Shown here one piece after another: positions 1 to 13,800 of a stretch of DNA of 64,000 nucleotides. The notes under the pieces are model-generated. The model searched no databases, had not been told where the DNA came from, and worked only from the letters and a program-made list of their open reading frames with translations. Every line of letters begins with the position of its first letter. The stretch's first letter is position 1. Made by a program: the position numbers and the translations under genes. Source of the DNA: Conoideocrella luteorostrata (lineage: Eukaryota; Ascomycota; Sordariomycetes; Hypocreales; Clavicipitaceae); assembly GCA_032433595.1 (NCBI GenBank), contig JASWJB010000003.1, forward strand, positions 124,001 through 188,000. Direction: 5' to 3'.

Positions 1-1837
1 TGTTCGGGATGCATCGAGCCATAACCACACCACACCACACCCGGTCAGATCTGATCAAGCCCAGACCGTCCGGCCGGTTGACGCCTCCCGGACCTGCGCT
101 CTTCTATTCCCTCCAATTACCAACGATGAACGATGCGCTGGAGTTTTTAGGCGAGTCTCTAGCCACGCGAACTCCTTGTTGGTCGTTACAGTCCATGCAC
201 CTCGAACGAGCGCTGCAGCCTTGGTGCGTCGGCAGTCTTACACATTCTCGTCTATTCCAGGGTTTAGTCTTGGAATTCAATTGCTGACTACATGCACACA
301 TGTCCTCAGTTCCCTCCCCCCCCCCCCTCCGAGTCGTGTAGTACTAGCATTTCGCAGATCAGAGTCTGTTCTTCATTCATCGTTGAAGTGTAGGGTACGG
401 AGTATGCCATATAGGGTATGTGATATCGCGCCTGTCCGTGCACACGAACTATCTGGGCAGGGTAGGGTATTTACTGCCGCTGCTCAGATCCAACAGCCGC
501 CAGCTAGGCCAGTGGACAATGCCCTCAACGGGCTGTGATAAAATCATGCACATCTCGGACCATAAACTCTATTTTCCCCCTTCTAATGCTCGATGCGTGT
601 CGCCGTCGCTGCTGAGGCACAAACTGAGCCTTCTGCTACAATACAACAAAAATAGACTGCGCACACAATGGGTTTGCACAAATGTTTGTGGACAGAGTCT
701 GCCACCGTGGCAAGGGCGACCTTCCTGATTGAGGCAAAAGTGAAAGTGAGGGAAGGTGCCAGGCAGTGTGCCAGTGGGGGCGCTGACACGGCAGCAGCTC
801 AAACCGCATCCCCCATCCTCCTCAGCACGTGTTTTGTTGTCTTCTCCCGTCATCCTCGGATTCAGCCTAAACCGGTAAAACCGTCGACTTGACTTGCCCT
901 ATTCGAATGGATACATTCGTGGACACGCCACTCAGTCGCCGTGTGTGTTTTGCACCATCGTCAACGCACTGTGAGATCTGTACGTGGCCGCTTTGCCGTC
1001 GAGTTCGGTGTCCGACAGGAGCTGTGCGGGGGAACGGGGAGGAGGCGGTGGGTGGGTCTGCGGATTCTGAGGAGTGCCATTCTGGTGGCTGCTTATCTGC
1101 AATGTCGGATATTTCCTCTTTTGACCGTCCCGCACAGCATGTGGCCCTTACTAGCGTCTTGCTCTCTCGAGCCGCACACATCCCCCTGGCTTCTGGGCTG
1201 CTTTTTGTGATGCCTTATTCATCACTTTGCCATGGCCGGGCATGATTCAGCTTGTAGGTATCCTTACTCCGTACTTGAGAGTAAAGAGTATGGTTCCTCT
1301 TCGAGCCCCACCTTTTCGGACTCCAGAGCAGATTTATGTCCCCAGATCTGCTGGAATAATCTCGTGTATGCTAGTTGAGCTTTGCTAGAAAATGTAAGAC
1401 TGGACTAGTTTAGATGGCCTATCACCGACTGCCCGGGATGCTGCGGGCCTCAATTATGGAGCGATCCGAAAAAGATACCCTTTCGCGTGCCAGCAGGGAA
1501 CGATCCGGGCCAACGAACCAACATGTCTGTAACATCATGTCACAATTACATTGGTCAGCATTTATGGCTGCAGACCGGCTCCCGAAGATCCGTAGTAATC
1601 AAAGGGAAGATATACGCCAGGAAGGTAGTCATGGGTATTCTACAGTCAGTGGTCAGATACTCTCCCCTTGGCACATAAGAATTCAAGCTCCATATAGTTG
1701 TGTCATCACTTGAGAACTTTATAGTATCTACATTCTTTGTTGACAGTGTTGAATCACCCCAAGCTTTCGTCACAGCCCACCTTAAATCTCTTTACTTTCA
1801 ATCTTGCAACATCACACACCACGACGAATCTTTGATC
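1..1837. other. Non-coding region upstream of NRPS-1
   Basis: I see no supported gene here. All open frames are short, overlap on both strands and lack recognisable motifs. The stretch holds a 12-base C run (316-327), two copies of the 9-mer TACTCCGTA or its complement (396-404, 1265-1273), one CGG-N3-CCG palindrome (1006-1014) and an imperfect one (1317-1325). The frame of NRPS-1 is open from 1700, but its first ATG is at 1838, so the 5' leader and promoter of NRPS-1 probably lie in the last several hundred bases. Confidence 0.7.
1006..1014. promoter_or_regulatory. CGG-N3-CCG site upstream of NRPS-1
   Basis: CGGTGTCCG inside TTCGGTGTCCGAC, 824 bp before the NRPS-1 start. A second, imperfect copy, CGGACTCCA, lies at 1317-1325 inside TTTTCGGACTCCAGAG, 513 bp before the start. 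Together they are weak evidence for the same control as the other cluster genes. Confidence 0.3.
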
Positions 1838-4800
1838 ATGTCAGCCATCATGAACGACAGTTCTGACACTGTAGTCTTGGGCCATACTCAACAGAGCAAG
1901 CCACTGCTCAATGCTGAATTCAATGGGCTGGAAGTCAAGATCGGCCCCGTATCTGTCTCGTCTCGCGAGGTTACCGAGACGGATAGTATGACAGAAGACA
2001 TCACATCAGCAGATTCAGCATCCGAGGAAGACCTTGCGTTTGATGACCTTCAAGTCAAGAATGCATTCCTCGCCAAATTTCCTCAGAACTCCCTCGGTGA
2101 TATCGAAGACATTTACCCTTGCACTCCACTTCAGGAAGGTATTTTGATGAGCCAAACGCAGGAGACGGAGGACTACATCATTCGCGCCACGATGGAGTTG
2201 CATGCCGTCAACGGTGCGACTTTCGACCTGAAGCGACTCCAGAAATCATGGGAGAGCATCGTCCGGCAGTCAAGCATTCTAAGAACAGTTTTCGTGCAGT
2301 CAACAAGCGGAGATGGATTGTTTCAACAGGTCGTTTTGAGGCATGTACCAGTCATGATCCATGAGATTCAAAGCGAAACTCTCAACGACATCACAACCAG
2401 GAAGACGGCATGGGAACATGACCGTGTTGCTCCACATTGCTTGACATTCTGCAAGTCTTCACAGGGCCCCGACGGTCTTCAGCTTGAGATACATCATGGG
2501 GTCTCGGATGCCATTGCCAGCATGAAGATTCTCCACGAGCTCATGCGGCTCTACGACGACCCCAGCCAAAGGTTGAGAGGAGTGCCCTTCCGAAACTTTG
2601 TTCAGCATCTTCAGAGTAGTTCAGATGAGGAAAAAAGATTAAACTACTGGCAAGAGTTTCTAGCCGATTCCCAGCCATCCATGTTCCCTGCGCTTCGAGT
2701 TGGTCTGGCAGAAAGACCCACCCAGCGACGACGTCGGCAAGTTTTACTGAACCGGGAAGGGGTTCTGGGCTTGGTCAAGAGCTCCAACGTTAGCTTCTCT
2801 ATGCTTTTTCACGTTGCGTGGTCCGTATTACTGCGCGAATACCTGGCCAAGGATGATGTTTCCTTCGGCTACATCTCTTCTGGTCGTCACAATGTACCGC
2901 TTCCTGACATCCAGGAGGCCCTGGGCCCCTACATCAGCATGATGATTGCTCGAGCTCGAATGGATCATTCAACCACTCTCATGGACCTTGCCAGCCAACT
3001 TCGTCAGAACATTGCGAATTCGGGTAGTTATGAGCAATGCTCGCTGGCGTCTATCCAGAGCAAGATGCAATTTAATGGCGGACTGTTCAATACGTTGGTG
3101 GACGTTCAAAGACGGCCAAAGCTTCGGTGCACGTCCGAAGAAATCAGTCTGAATCTCATTCATGTGCACACCGTCGCAGAGTACGATGTTGTTATCAATA
3201 TCGAAGACACAGGCGACGAGCTCCTTGCCGCCCTGGACTACAAAACTGACCTCCTCGGCGAGGCCGATGCTGAAAACATCATTAGCTGCTTCACCACGAT
3301 TGTTGATCAGTTCATACAAGATCCTCGACGGAGGATTGCAGAGCTGAATCTATCCAGCGAAGCCCACTATAACCGACTTGCGCATTGGAACGGTGCTGCT
3401 TCTCTTCATGTGACCAATGCATGTGCCCATGAGCTCTTTGAGGTAGAATCTGCCCGCCATCCCGACGAGTTGGCAGTTTGCTCTCTTGATATCGACTTCA
3501 CATATAGGCAGCTGAACCTCTTGAGCGCCCGTTTAGCAACGCATCTGGTATCCTTGGGCGCAGGTCCAGGGATCTTGATCCCATTTTGTATGGAAAAATC
3601 GCCATGGGCAATTGTGTCCATGATGGGAGCCATGAAAGCTGGAGCGGCCTTCGTACCAGTGGATCCTTCCGCACCCGCTAATCGGCTCCGAGGTATCTTT
3701 GGGGACACGAGCGCCACAATTATTATAGCTTCGCCTTCCACTCTGTCGACAGTGGAACAGGTGCGGACCGACCAGACTATCTTTGTCGTAGACGAGGGTT
3801 TCACTACGGCTCTTGGAGATGTAGATGTCAAAAGCACACATGCTGGTGCTCACGCTTCCGTCGGCCCTCAGGATACGGCATACGTTCTCTTCACTTCTGG
3901 ATCAACCGGGAAACCGAAAGGCGTAGTCGTTCCTCATCAGGCCCTCTGCTGCAGCATGTACGCCCACGGGCCAGCGACAGGAATCGAGAGGACTACCAGG
4001 GCTCTCCAATTTGGTTCCTATACCTTTGACTCTGTCATTGCCGAGATATTTACTGTACTCGTTCACGGTGGCTGCGTCTGCGTTCCTTCTGATGAGGACC
4101 GTATGAACAATGTACCAGGCTTCATCAAACAGCTCGACGTCAACTGGGCCATGTTGACGCCGACATTCGTCCGAACGCTTGATCCGAAATCTATCCCAGG
4201 CGTTCGCACTCTGGTGCTTATTGGGGAGGCGGTGGACAAAGATTGCCTGGATACCTGGCTGGGTAGAGTCCGGCTCTTCAATGGATATGGCCCAACAGAG
4301 ACGACTGTCATTTGCGTTGCCCGCCAGTTCCCGGAGAACTCTCAAACAGACCCTACCAATATTGGCAAACCCGTTGGCTGCAGAGCCTGGGTGGTTAATC
4401 CGGCAAATCACAACAGTCTTTCCGCTATCGGGGCTATAGGGGAGCTTGTTGTGGAGGGTCCGAATATTACCAGAGGCTACTTGGGTGATCCCGACAAGAC
4501 ATCAAAGTCCTTCATTGCTAACCCGTCCTGGGCATCTTTCTTCCACTCACCCTCGTCCACACCTTTTACCTTTTATAAGACGGGAGATTTGGTAAGGCAA
4601 CTAAGCGATGGCTCACTCAAGTTCTGCGGTCGCGCGGATAGCCAAGTGAAGGTAAACGGACAAAGACTTGAGCTTGGCGAGGTTGAGACCCATCTATTGA
4701 ATGACGTTTCCACCGTCCAGGTTCTTGCCGAAGTGCCTAAATCTGGTGCTTTCAAGGGACGACTGGTAGCTGTACTGTGTCTCAGTGGCGCGTCAGAGCT

Positions 4801-7800
4801 CCAGAAACAAGAAGATCTCGCAGAATTACAGCTCATAGCCAGAGAGCACTGGAATACAGCTGCCGGTATGTGCGGCAGTCTGAACGACAAACTTCAATCA
4901 GCGTTGCCAGCGTACATGGTGCCGACGGTCTGGATTCCTGTACAGAAGATGCCACTGTTGCCCTCTGGCAAATTGGACAGACGCCAAATACGCAGTTGGC
5001 TGTCAACCATCGACGGCGACACGCTCAAGGCCGCCAACGAGTTTCAGACAAGCGATGTTGGGCAAAGCGGTGAAGACGAGAAGCTATTCCGCGAGAATAC
5101 AACCGCCAATCAGCTTCGAAAGCTTTGGGCCCAGGTTCTCAGCGTTCCGGAACATACCATTTGCTCCTCGAACGCTTTTCTCTCTGTTGGAGGAGACTCT
5201 ATTTCGGCAATGAAGGTTGTTTCTAAAGCTAGGGCTCAGGGTATTTCCATCACTGTTCAGGAAATTCTCCAGCACCGCACGATTGCCGCACTGATTTCTC
5301 ATCTTCAACAACAAGAGGCTATTTCTGAGGCATCTGAAGCACGGGGGCAGCAGCTTACTGAATCAAAAATGCCCTTGATGCCAACAACCGGATCGGGTGG
5401 TTCAAATTTCGAATTTTGGGGCATGGCTGGCCGACCAAACCAACCTGGACGCACCCTTTCGTCTGCCTTTGAGATGGACCCGAAGACAACGTCAGCTTTT
5501 CTAGAGGCAGGCCACGAAGCCCTTCGCACCGAACCCATTGAACTACTGATAGGCATCGCACTGTATGCCTTTAAAATAAGCTTCAAGGGCCGCCATATAC
5601 CCATCATCTTTACCGAAGAGTACATCAGGTCAGAGCAACTAGCTGATGATGACTCTTTCTTGCTTCTCCCTGTAAGTGTTGACTCCACAGAATGTACTGA
5701 TATTTCGCAGACCACGAGACTAGTCAAAGACATCCGGCGAACTCTCCTTCAAGATGTTGGCCGTGTCGCATGTCATCATCATAACGAAAGCGACCGCAGC
5801 GAGAAGGAGATACTCTTCAAGTATCATGGGTTACGTCATATCCATGAGTTTGACAGCGATTCAAAGGAGGAGAAACCTGAAGGCCCTAGGCCCTCTCTCT
5901 TTGAAATTTCACTGCTCATGCAAAATGGCAGGCTTTCGTTTACCATTGAGTGGTCGTCGGACATGACACATCAGGATGGTATTCGCAATTGGATCGAGAC
6001 ATGCCAGTCCGCCATGCGAGATTGCGCTCACGGCGGCTTGCTAAAGTCACTGGCTTGCCGTAGTGATTATCCCCTTGTGTCGTGCGACTACAACACCCTT
6101 GATGACTGCATGCAAAGACTTCTGCCTCGCAGAATTCATGAAATTGAAGATATCTTCCCCTGCTCACCATGCCAGGAGGGTATGATTGTCAGTCAAATCC
6201 GGTACCCTGACAGAAACCTTTACAATCACGAAACCACGTGGCAAGTGTCATCCCGTACGGGAGACGCTGTCGATGTTGGTCGACTTGAAGCTGCATGTGG
6301 GGTTGTTATTCAGCGACACCAAATATTGCGAACCGTGTTCTGCGAGGTCGAGGGGCAGCAGTTCCCGTACATCCAAGTCGTCTTCAAAGATGCAGCCTCT
6401 CTCAAGGTACAAATTTCTACGTCGGATCTGCCTGCGAGCAGTCTTGTCGTTCCTAAGCCCAGCGTTGTTGATTCCTCTCGATTCCCTTATCATTTGGCTA
6501 TATGCAATTCTCCTGAGGGTGTTTCCTGCAAGTTCATCATAAACCACGCCCTACTCGATGGCTCTTGTTTGAGAATTCTGATACAAGAATTGTCACTTTT
6601 GTATAACCAGGTTTCACTTCCTTCACCGCCCCTCTACGGGAGCTTCATCAGTCATTTATCATCTAATCCTCTCGACAAATCATATGCCTATTGGAAGTCT
6701 TTGCTACAAGATGTAGGGTCATGTCATTTTCCAAGTCTAAACAGTGGTGACGAATCCGAAGCTACGCCTGGTCGGCTGGAGGTTGCAATTCCATCTGATC
6801 AAGTTAAAGCGCTGCGAGAGTTCTGCAGGGAACATGATGCTACTATCGCGGCTTTTATGAACATGGTCTGGGCTCTGGTGCTTCGAACATATATCGGCGG
6901 CGATGCTGAGACAGTGTGTTTTGGGTACATGGCCTCCGGTCGAGACGTCCCGGTGCCGGGTGTCCATGAGATGATGGGCCCTCTGCTGAACATGCTCGTG
7001 CAGAGAGTCGATGTGCAGCCTTCTACGACAGTTGCCTCCTTGGTCCAAAGTGTTTACGATGGACTGGTGAGGAACCTGCCCCACCAAAACTGCTCACTGG
7101 CAAAGATTCAGAGCAATCTTGGACTTGGAGGGCAGGGCCTTTTCAACACTTTAGTAAATGTGCAAAAAGTTTCTTCAGTTCACCAAAGTGATGTGTCACC
7201 TGTCATTGAGTGGGAACTTATGGGAGAGGGTGGCCCTGCCGAGGTAAGACTGATCCACCCGTTCTGTGATTAACAGCATAATTCTCTAACGCGGATTTTA
7301 TATAGTATGATGTTATATTTGGTGTTGTAGACTCGGATCAAGGCATCAACGCCGATCTTCTCTATTGGACATCGTGTATCTCTGAGTCGCAAGCGGCGGA
7401 TCTCAGTGAAACCCTATTGCAGGTTATTAGTTCTCTGTTGCAAGCTCCTAGTCAAGCGCCGATCAGCGAGATTCAGGCATTTTCTCAGAAACACGCTCGT
7501 CAGCTTCGCGAGTGGAACTCGCACAACCCACACGTTGTTGATTCGTGTTTGCATCAATTGTTCGAGGAGCAAGTGCTGCTAAATCCCGATGCGCCGGCAA
7601 TATGTACTACAGGAACGGAAGGAAACTGGACATATGCCCAGCTGCACGATTACTCTACTAGATTCGCTACCCATCTCCAATCTTGCGGAGTTGAAACTGG
7701 AATGGCTGTACCATTTTGCTTCGACCGATCACCGAGCACAGTTGCCAGCATGCTTGCTATATTGAAGTCTGGAGGCGCATGCCTGGCTCTGGACCCCTCC

Positions 7801-10800
7801 TATCCAATCCAACGACTGAAAGCCATCATCGGCATAACTCATGCAAGGGTCATCGTCTGCGAAGAGAAATATGCTGACATATTTGATGACCTACTGGACG
7901 ACGTCCAGATTGTCAAAGTTAGCCCTCAGCTCTGGACTAGTATCCCCGTCGCCACAGACTACAGGGCGTCGGTCACGCCAAGCGACCCTGCATTTGTAAA
8001 TTTCACTTCTGGCAGTACCGGAGTACCAAAGGGTAATATTCTGGAGCACAAGTCTATCGCTTCCGCACTTTGGCATCATAGAACCATTGATCCCCTGGGT
8101 CCACAGACCCGAGGTCTTCATTTTGCCTCTTACACCTTCGACATGAGTTTTGCTGAGATTCTGTTGCTACTCTGCTCTGGAGGTTGCCTCTGTATTCCCA
8201 CAGAATACGAGCGCCTTAATAGCTTGGCGGCTACGATCAACAAGCTCAACGTTAACTGGGCGTATCTCACCCCAACAGTGGCGAGCCTCCTTCACCCATC
8301 TGATGTTCCAAGTTTGAAGACCATTTGTCTTGGTGGTGAACCAGTTCTCGACACATTAGTGACGAAGTGGATGCATGAAGCTAGACTAATTGCGACATAC
8401 GGCCCGTCCGAGTGTTCAATCGCTATTTCTCGCTCAGAAGTTCGAGGTTTTGGTAACGGACAGCTTGGCCCTGCCTCTGGAGGCCTTCTCTGGATCGTCG
8501 ATGCGACCAATCATGATAAGCTCGTGCCCAATGGGGCTCCTGGGGAGCTTCTCATCGAGGGACCCCTCGTGGGGAGGGACTATCTCGATTCGAACTTGGC
8601 CAAGGTTGCTTTCATCGTGGATCCAGCTTGGACGAAGGACTTTCCGGTACCTGGTGTCCCTCAAGTTGGGCGACGTATGTACAAGACTGGAGATATTGTC
8701 CGGTTTAACCAGGATGGGTCCATGGTGATGCTGGGCAGGAAAGCCGAGGATGGTCAAGCCAAGATCCATGGTCAAAGAGTGGATCTAAGCGAAGTTAGCC
8801 ATCATCTAACTGCCAGCGGAATCGTTAAACATGCGGTATGTCTCGTGGCGAAGAAGGGCCCATTTGCTAAGAAGTTGACCGCAATTTTGTCTTCTATGGA
8901 TTTAGCGGAAGCAATCTTGGGATCCACCGACCAACCTATGATTCTGCGAGACGGTCCGGATGCAAGAAAAAGCGTGGTGGAGCTTCGGCAGTGGCTCGAA
9001 GATCGCGTTCCAAGTTATATGATTCCGCGATCATGGATCCTGCTGGAGAAGGTGCCTGTTACGCTCAATGGCAAATTGAACCGTAGAGCCCTGCTTCAAT
9101 GGCTTGACTCTATCGACAGTGAAGCCCATGAGAGCATCTTGTCGTTAAATAACGACGATGAAACACAGAATTCTTCTGCCCTGGCTGCCTTGAGTCCAAT
9201 GGAAGAGGATATTGCCCAGGCATGGCGCCATGTTCTTAATATCCCGGGAGGGCAAGTCACTGTTAACCAAAGCTTTTTCAGTCTCGGGGGGGACTCTATT
9301 GCAGCAATTCAGGTATCTTCGCGGCTGCTCAGCGAAGGTATACAAATATCGATGCACGACATTTTGCAATATCGTACCCTCTCCGAGATTGCGAAGCGGG
9401 CAAAATCAGTCGACATGTCTTCTGCTAAATTTGATTCGGAAGACGAGAAACCCGACATGCCTTTCTCGCTTCTGTCGAGCCGCCTTTCCAGCTCACAGTT
9501 TGAGGACCTGATGGCCAAGGTTGCGCGTAGTCTTGAGGATCGTGGTACAAATGTCGACAACGTTGAAGACATTTACCCCTGCTCCCCGATGCAAGAAGGC
9601 ATATTGTTCAGCTGTGCTAGGCAGAACGACCTTTACGAGCTGGTCAATGATTTCAAAGTCATTCCTAGCTCAGGCCACGGTGCTATTAGCCTTGAAAAGT
9701 TTTGTCGCGCCATTGACCAGGTTGTCACACGACATCAGTCACTTCGTTCGTTCTTCGTAGAGGGAGACGACTTGATTCCTTATATACAAGTAGTACAAAA
9801 ATCTGTGGAGGCGCCAATTGTATGCATTAGCTCTTCTAACCACCAAGAGCCTTTCGGAGCAATGACTACAGACTCTGCGCCACTAAAGGGGCTTGGATAT
9901 CGGTTTGTACTTTGCCAGATTCTCCGTACGGGAGATGTTTACGGCAGACTTGAGATCAATCATGCTTTGATCGATGGTGCGTCGATGAAGAATCTCATCG
10001 AGGACATTCGATTGGCATATGACGGCCTGGTGCCTACTTCTCACTCTCCACCACGATATGGAGATTTTATTAACTATTTGGAAAGTCTTCCATCGGAAAA
10101 GTCACTTGAGCACTGGACCTCAGTCGTGCAAGGGTTGGAACCCTGTATTCTGCCCTCAATCAACACTTCGACAGACAGACAAAGGGTGTGCAAGGCGATT
10201 GACGAGATACTAGCTCCGCAAAACACACAGGCTGTATTTAAATTCTGCAAAAACTACGACACAACTGTCGCCACTGTCATCAGCGCGGCTTGGAGTTTGG
10301 TGCTAAGGGCTTATGTAGGTATGGATACGGTTTGCTTCGGATACCTGACGTCCGGACGTGCCATTCCAGTGCCACAAGCAGAATCAATAATTGGGCCACT
10401 GATCACCATGATGGTTTCTCGGGTCGATCTCAGTCCCAATATGTCCATTCTCGAAGTTACACGTGGTGTCCACGACAGCTTTCTGAGCGGATTGGAGCAC
10501 CAGCATACCCCACTTTCGGCAATACAACAAGCATTTGATGGCGGAAATCAGCGTGGGCAAATGTTCAATACAGTCGTCAACGTGCTGAAAGGGGATCTCA
10601 AATTAGCTGACGCATCGCCCTCAAGCATAGAGCTTGAGGTTTTGGACGCTCAAGGTCCAACTGAAGTAAGTTCTTACTAAATATCCGCCGGCTGATCATA
10701 CTTGCTTACTGATGACTGTTTTTACTCTAGTATGATGTTTCACTAGATGTTATCCACACAGATGAGAACATTTCTTTAAGCTTTAGCTATTGGACCTCCT

Positions 10801-13800
10801 GTTTATCCGACGAACAGGCCAATCTCATGCAGAATACACTTATCCATGTTCTTGACAGCCTAGTCCAGGATGCATCTGTCAAGGTTGGAGATTTGGATCT
10901 GTTCAGTGAGGTTCATAGATCCCAGATCATGCAATGGGCAAGTGTGATGCCTTCAACGATGCAGACTTGTGTGCATGAGCTGGTGGAGAGGAAAGTTGAG
11001 GCACAACCCGATAAAGATGCCATCATAACGTCTGATATGAGCATCAGCTATCAGGAGTTGGACCGTCTCGCCTCATGCTTTGCTGCCCATCTCGCTTCCT
11101 TGGGCGTTGGACCCGAAGTTATGGTACCGTTTTGTTTCGATAAATCGCCATGGACCATCGTGGTGATGTACGCCATTCTCAAAGCGGGCGGCTCTTGTGT
11201 TGCTCTCAGTCCGGAGTTCCCGGACTCAAGGCTAGTCAACATGATTGAGGCTACTCAAGCAGCGCTCGTCATTTGTGACTCAAAGCATGCCTCTAGGCTT
11301 CAACCATTGGCTTCGAAGGTAATTCCTATCGATACATCAAGCGCTACGGTCAGCGCAATGCTATCTTACTTCAATTCTCTTCCCGGAAAATCGCAATGTC
11401 GAGCACAGTCGCATCATCCAGCTATCATTGCTTTCACCTCTGGATCAACTGGCACGCCAAAGGGCATCATCTTAACACACGCTTCCTTGAGCACCAGTAT
11501 TTTTGCCCACGGCCCCTTGGTTCACTTATCTGAAAGCAGTCGTGTTCTTCAGTTCTCCTCGTACACATTTGACGCCAGTTTAGAAGAAATATTTACTACG
11601 CTTGCGTTTGGAGGTACCATTTGTGTCCCCACTGAGTATGAGAGAATGAACGAACTATCATCCTTCATCAAAGCAAATCGAGTCAATTTTGCTTCTTTGA
11701 CACCCACCGTGGCCTCGTTGCTAAATCCTGAAGAACTGCCGTTGGAAACGGTTGATATTGCTGGTGAAATGGTTCCTCAAAATCTGGCCAGCAAATGGGC
11801 GGCTCACACGAACCTGGTGGTTACCTATGGGCCAGCTGAGTGCTCTATCATCAGTTCTGGAATGCTTATTGATCCTAATCATGTTCAAAACGGCACTCTT
11901 GGAAAGCCTGCTGGTACTTTGATGTGGATTGTCGATGCCAAAGACCATAACAAACTTGTGCCTATCGGCTGTGCAGGAGAGATTCTAATCGAGGGACCTC
12001 TGCTGGCACGTGGATATATCAATGACGAACAGACAGAAAAAGCCTTCATCTTTGATCCTAGCTGGACAAAAGCATGTCCGGTTCCTGGAGCGGACAACCG
12101 CCGTCGAATGTACAAGACTGGCGACTTGGCCCGGCATGAGCCTGACGGTTCAATCATCTACCTGGGCCGAATGGATTCTCAAGTCAAGATCCATGGCCAA
12201 CGAGTCGACTTGGGCGAGGTAGAGACAACTCTTTCACGCAATGGAGTAGACCAGTCAGCAGCTATTGTTCCCAAAAATGGCCATTTCACCAAGAAGCTGG
12301 TTACTGTGTTTTCGCTGACCAATATCCCCTTGGCGAACGGCCAGCCTCTCGAAGCCGTCACAGATGACGAGGCTGTTGCAAATCGAATTGCGGATCTAAG
12401 AAAGGCCTTGCAAGGGAGTATACCGGCGTACATGCTGCCACGTGTATGGGTTCCCGTCAAGGCCCTGCCTTTGAATCCTAACGGAAAGCTTGACCGCCGA
12501 ACCGTGCAACGATGGCTCGAGTTGCTGGATGAGAAGACTTGTGAGCAGACTTTTGCTCTGGGTAGCAACATAAAGCCAGTAACAAACCTTTCGAAGATAG
12601 AGAAACTGCTCGTCGCTGTGTGGTCCCGCGTTTTAGGCATTCCAGAAAACACGGTCGGCGTAGACCAGCCATTCTTCACACTTGGAGGTGACAGTGTTGC
12701 TGCTATTCAGGTTGCATCGCGCCTAAGATCTGAAGGAATACGCTTGGCTGTTCACGATATTTTCCGTCATCGTACGATCTCAGCACTAGCTGACATAGTC
12801 AGACGCGACGCCCCAGAACTAGAAGGCATCACTAACCCTACAGATCCGGAAGACGATTCGTTTCCCTTAACTCCTGCCCAGGCCATGCATTTCAAAACAC
12901 ACGCTGATCAAATCGGAAATATTTCTCAGACTTATTTCTTCCAGCTCAAGAGAAGAGTCAGCTTGACTGAGATGAATGACGCATTCGTGGCATTTCATGA
13001 GCGGCATCCCATGCTGAACGCACGGTTCAAGCGCGACGCGAGTGGCAATTGGTCGCAGAATCTAAGCAGGGGGGATACAGAGCCGTTGAAACTGAGCAGT
13101 GCCCAATACAGGTCAACTGAAGAGGCAATGTCCTCATTTCTGTCTACGGAGACATGTTTGAACATCGAAACTGGGCCTATCGTGACTGCATGCGTTGCGG
13201 ACATCGGCGCCACAAATGCTGAAGCGAGTCAATGGCTGCTCGTGGCTATGCATGAGCTCATTGCCGATAGAGCATCATGCCAAATTCTACTCAGTGATTT
13301 GGAAGCTACGCTATTGCATGAGTCCTCCAGCCCTGAGTCAACCTCGTATCAGGCCTGGGTTCTCGCGCAGCAAAACACTCGACGAATCCAGCCGTCTAGC
13401 AAATATTTATCTGTTGATTCGTCGGTTCAGTATGGCTTCAGTGAGTATTGGGCTATGAACCCTCAGCTCAACTCTTCCAGTAGCACCATGGTGTCGGAAT
13501 TCACAATCGACCAGGATGCAACATCTCTTATCTTCGGCAGAGCCAACGATGCGCTAAGGACCGAGCTCATTGAATTACTTCTTTCTGCACTATCCGCCTC
13601 TTTTTCGAGCACCTTCACGGACCGCCCGCTACCAAAGATATTTAGCGTGAATAACGGTAGAGATATGAAGGACAGTAACATTGATGTCTCTCGGACCTTT
13701 GGATGTTTTACGACCGTGGTGCCAGTATGCGCAGAGAATATTCATATGTCAGCTTCTAGCAAGAGTGCTCCTGAGTCAAAGTTCGCTCAGATGCTGAGGA

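Noticed and set aside
1700..1837. Upstream extension of the NRPS-1 frame
   Set aside because: The frame is open but begins with GTG and holds no ATG until 1838; nuclear fungal genes start at ATG.
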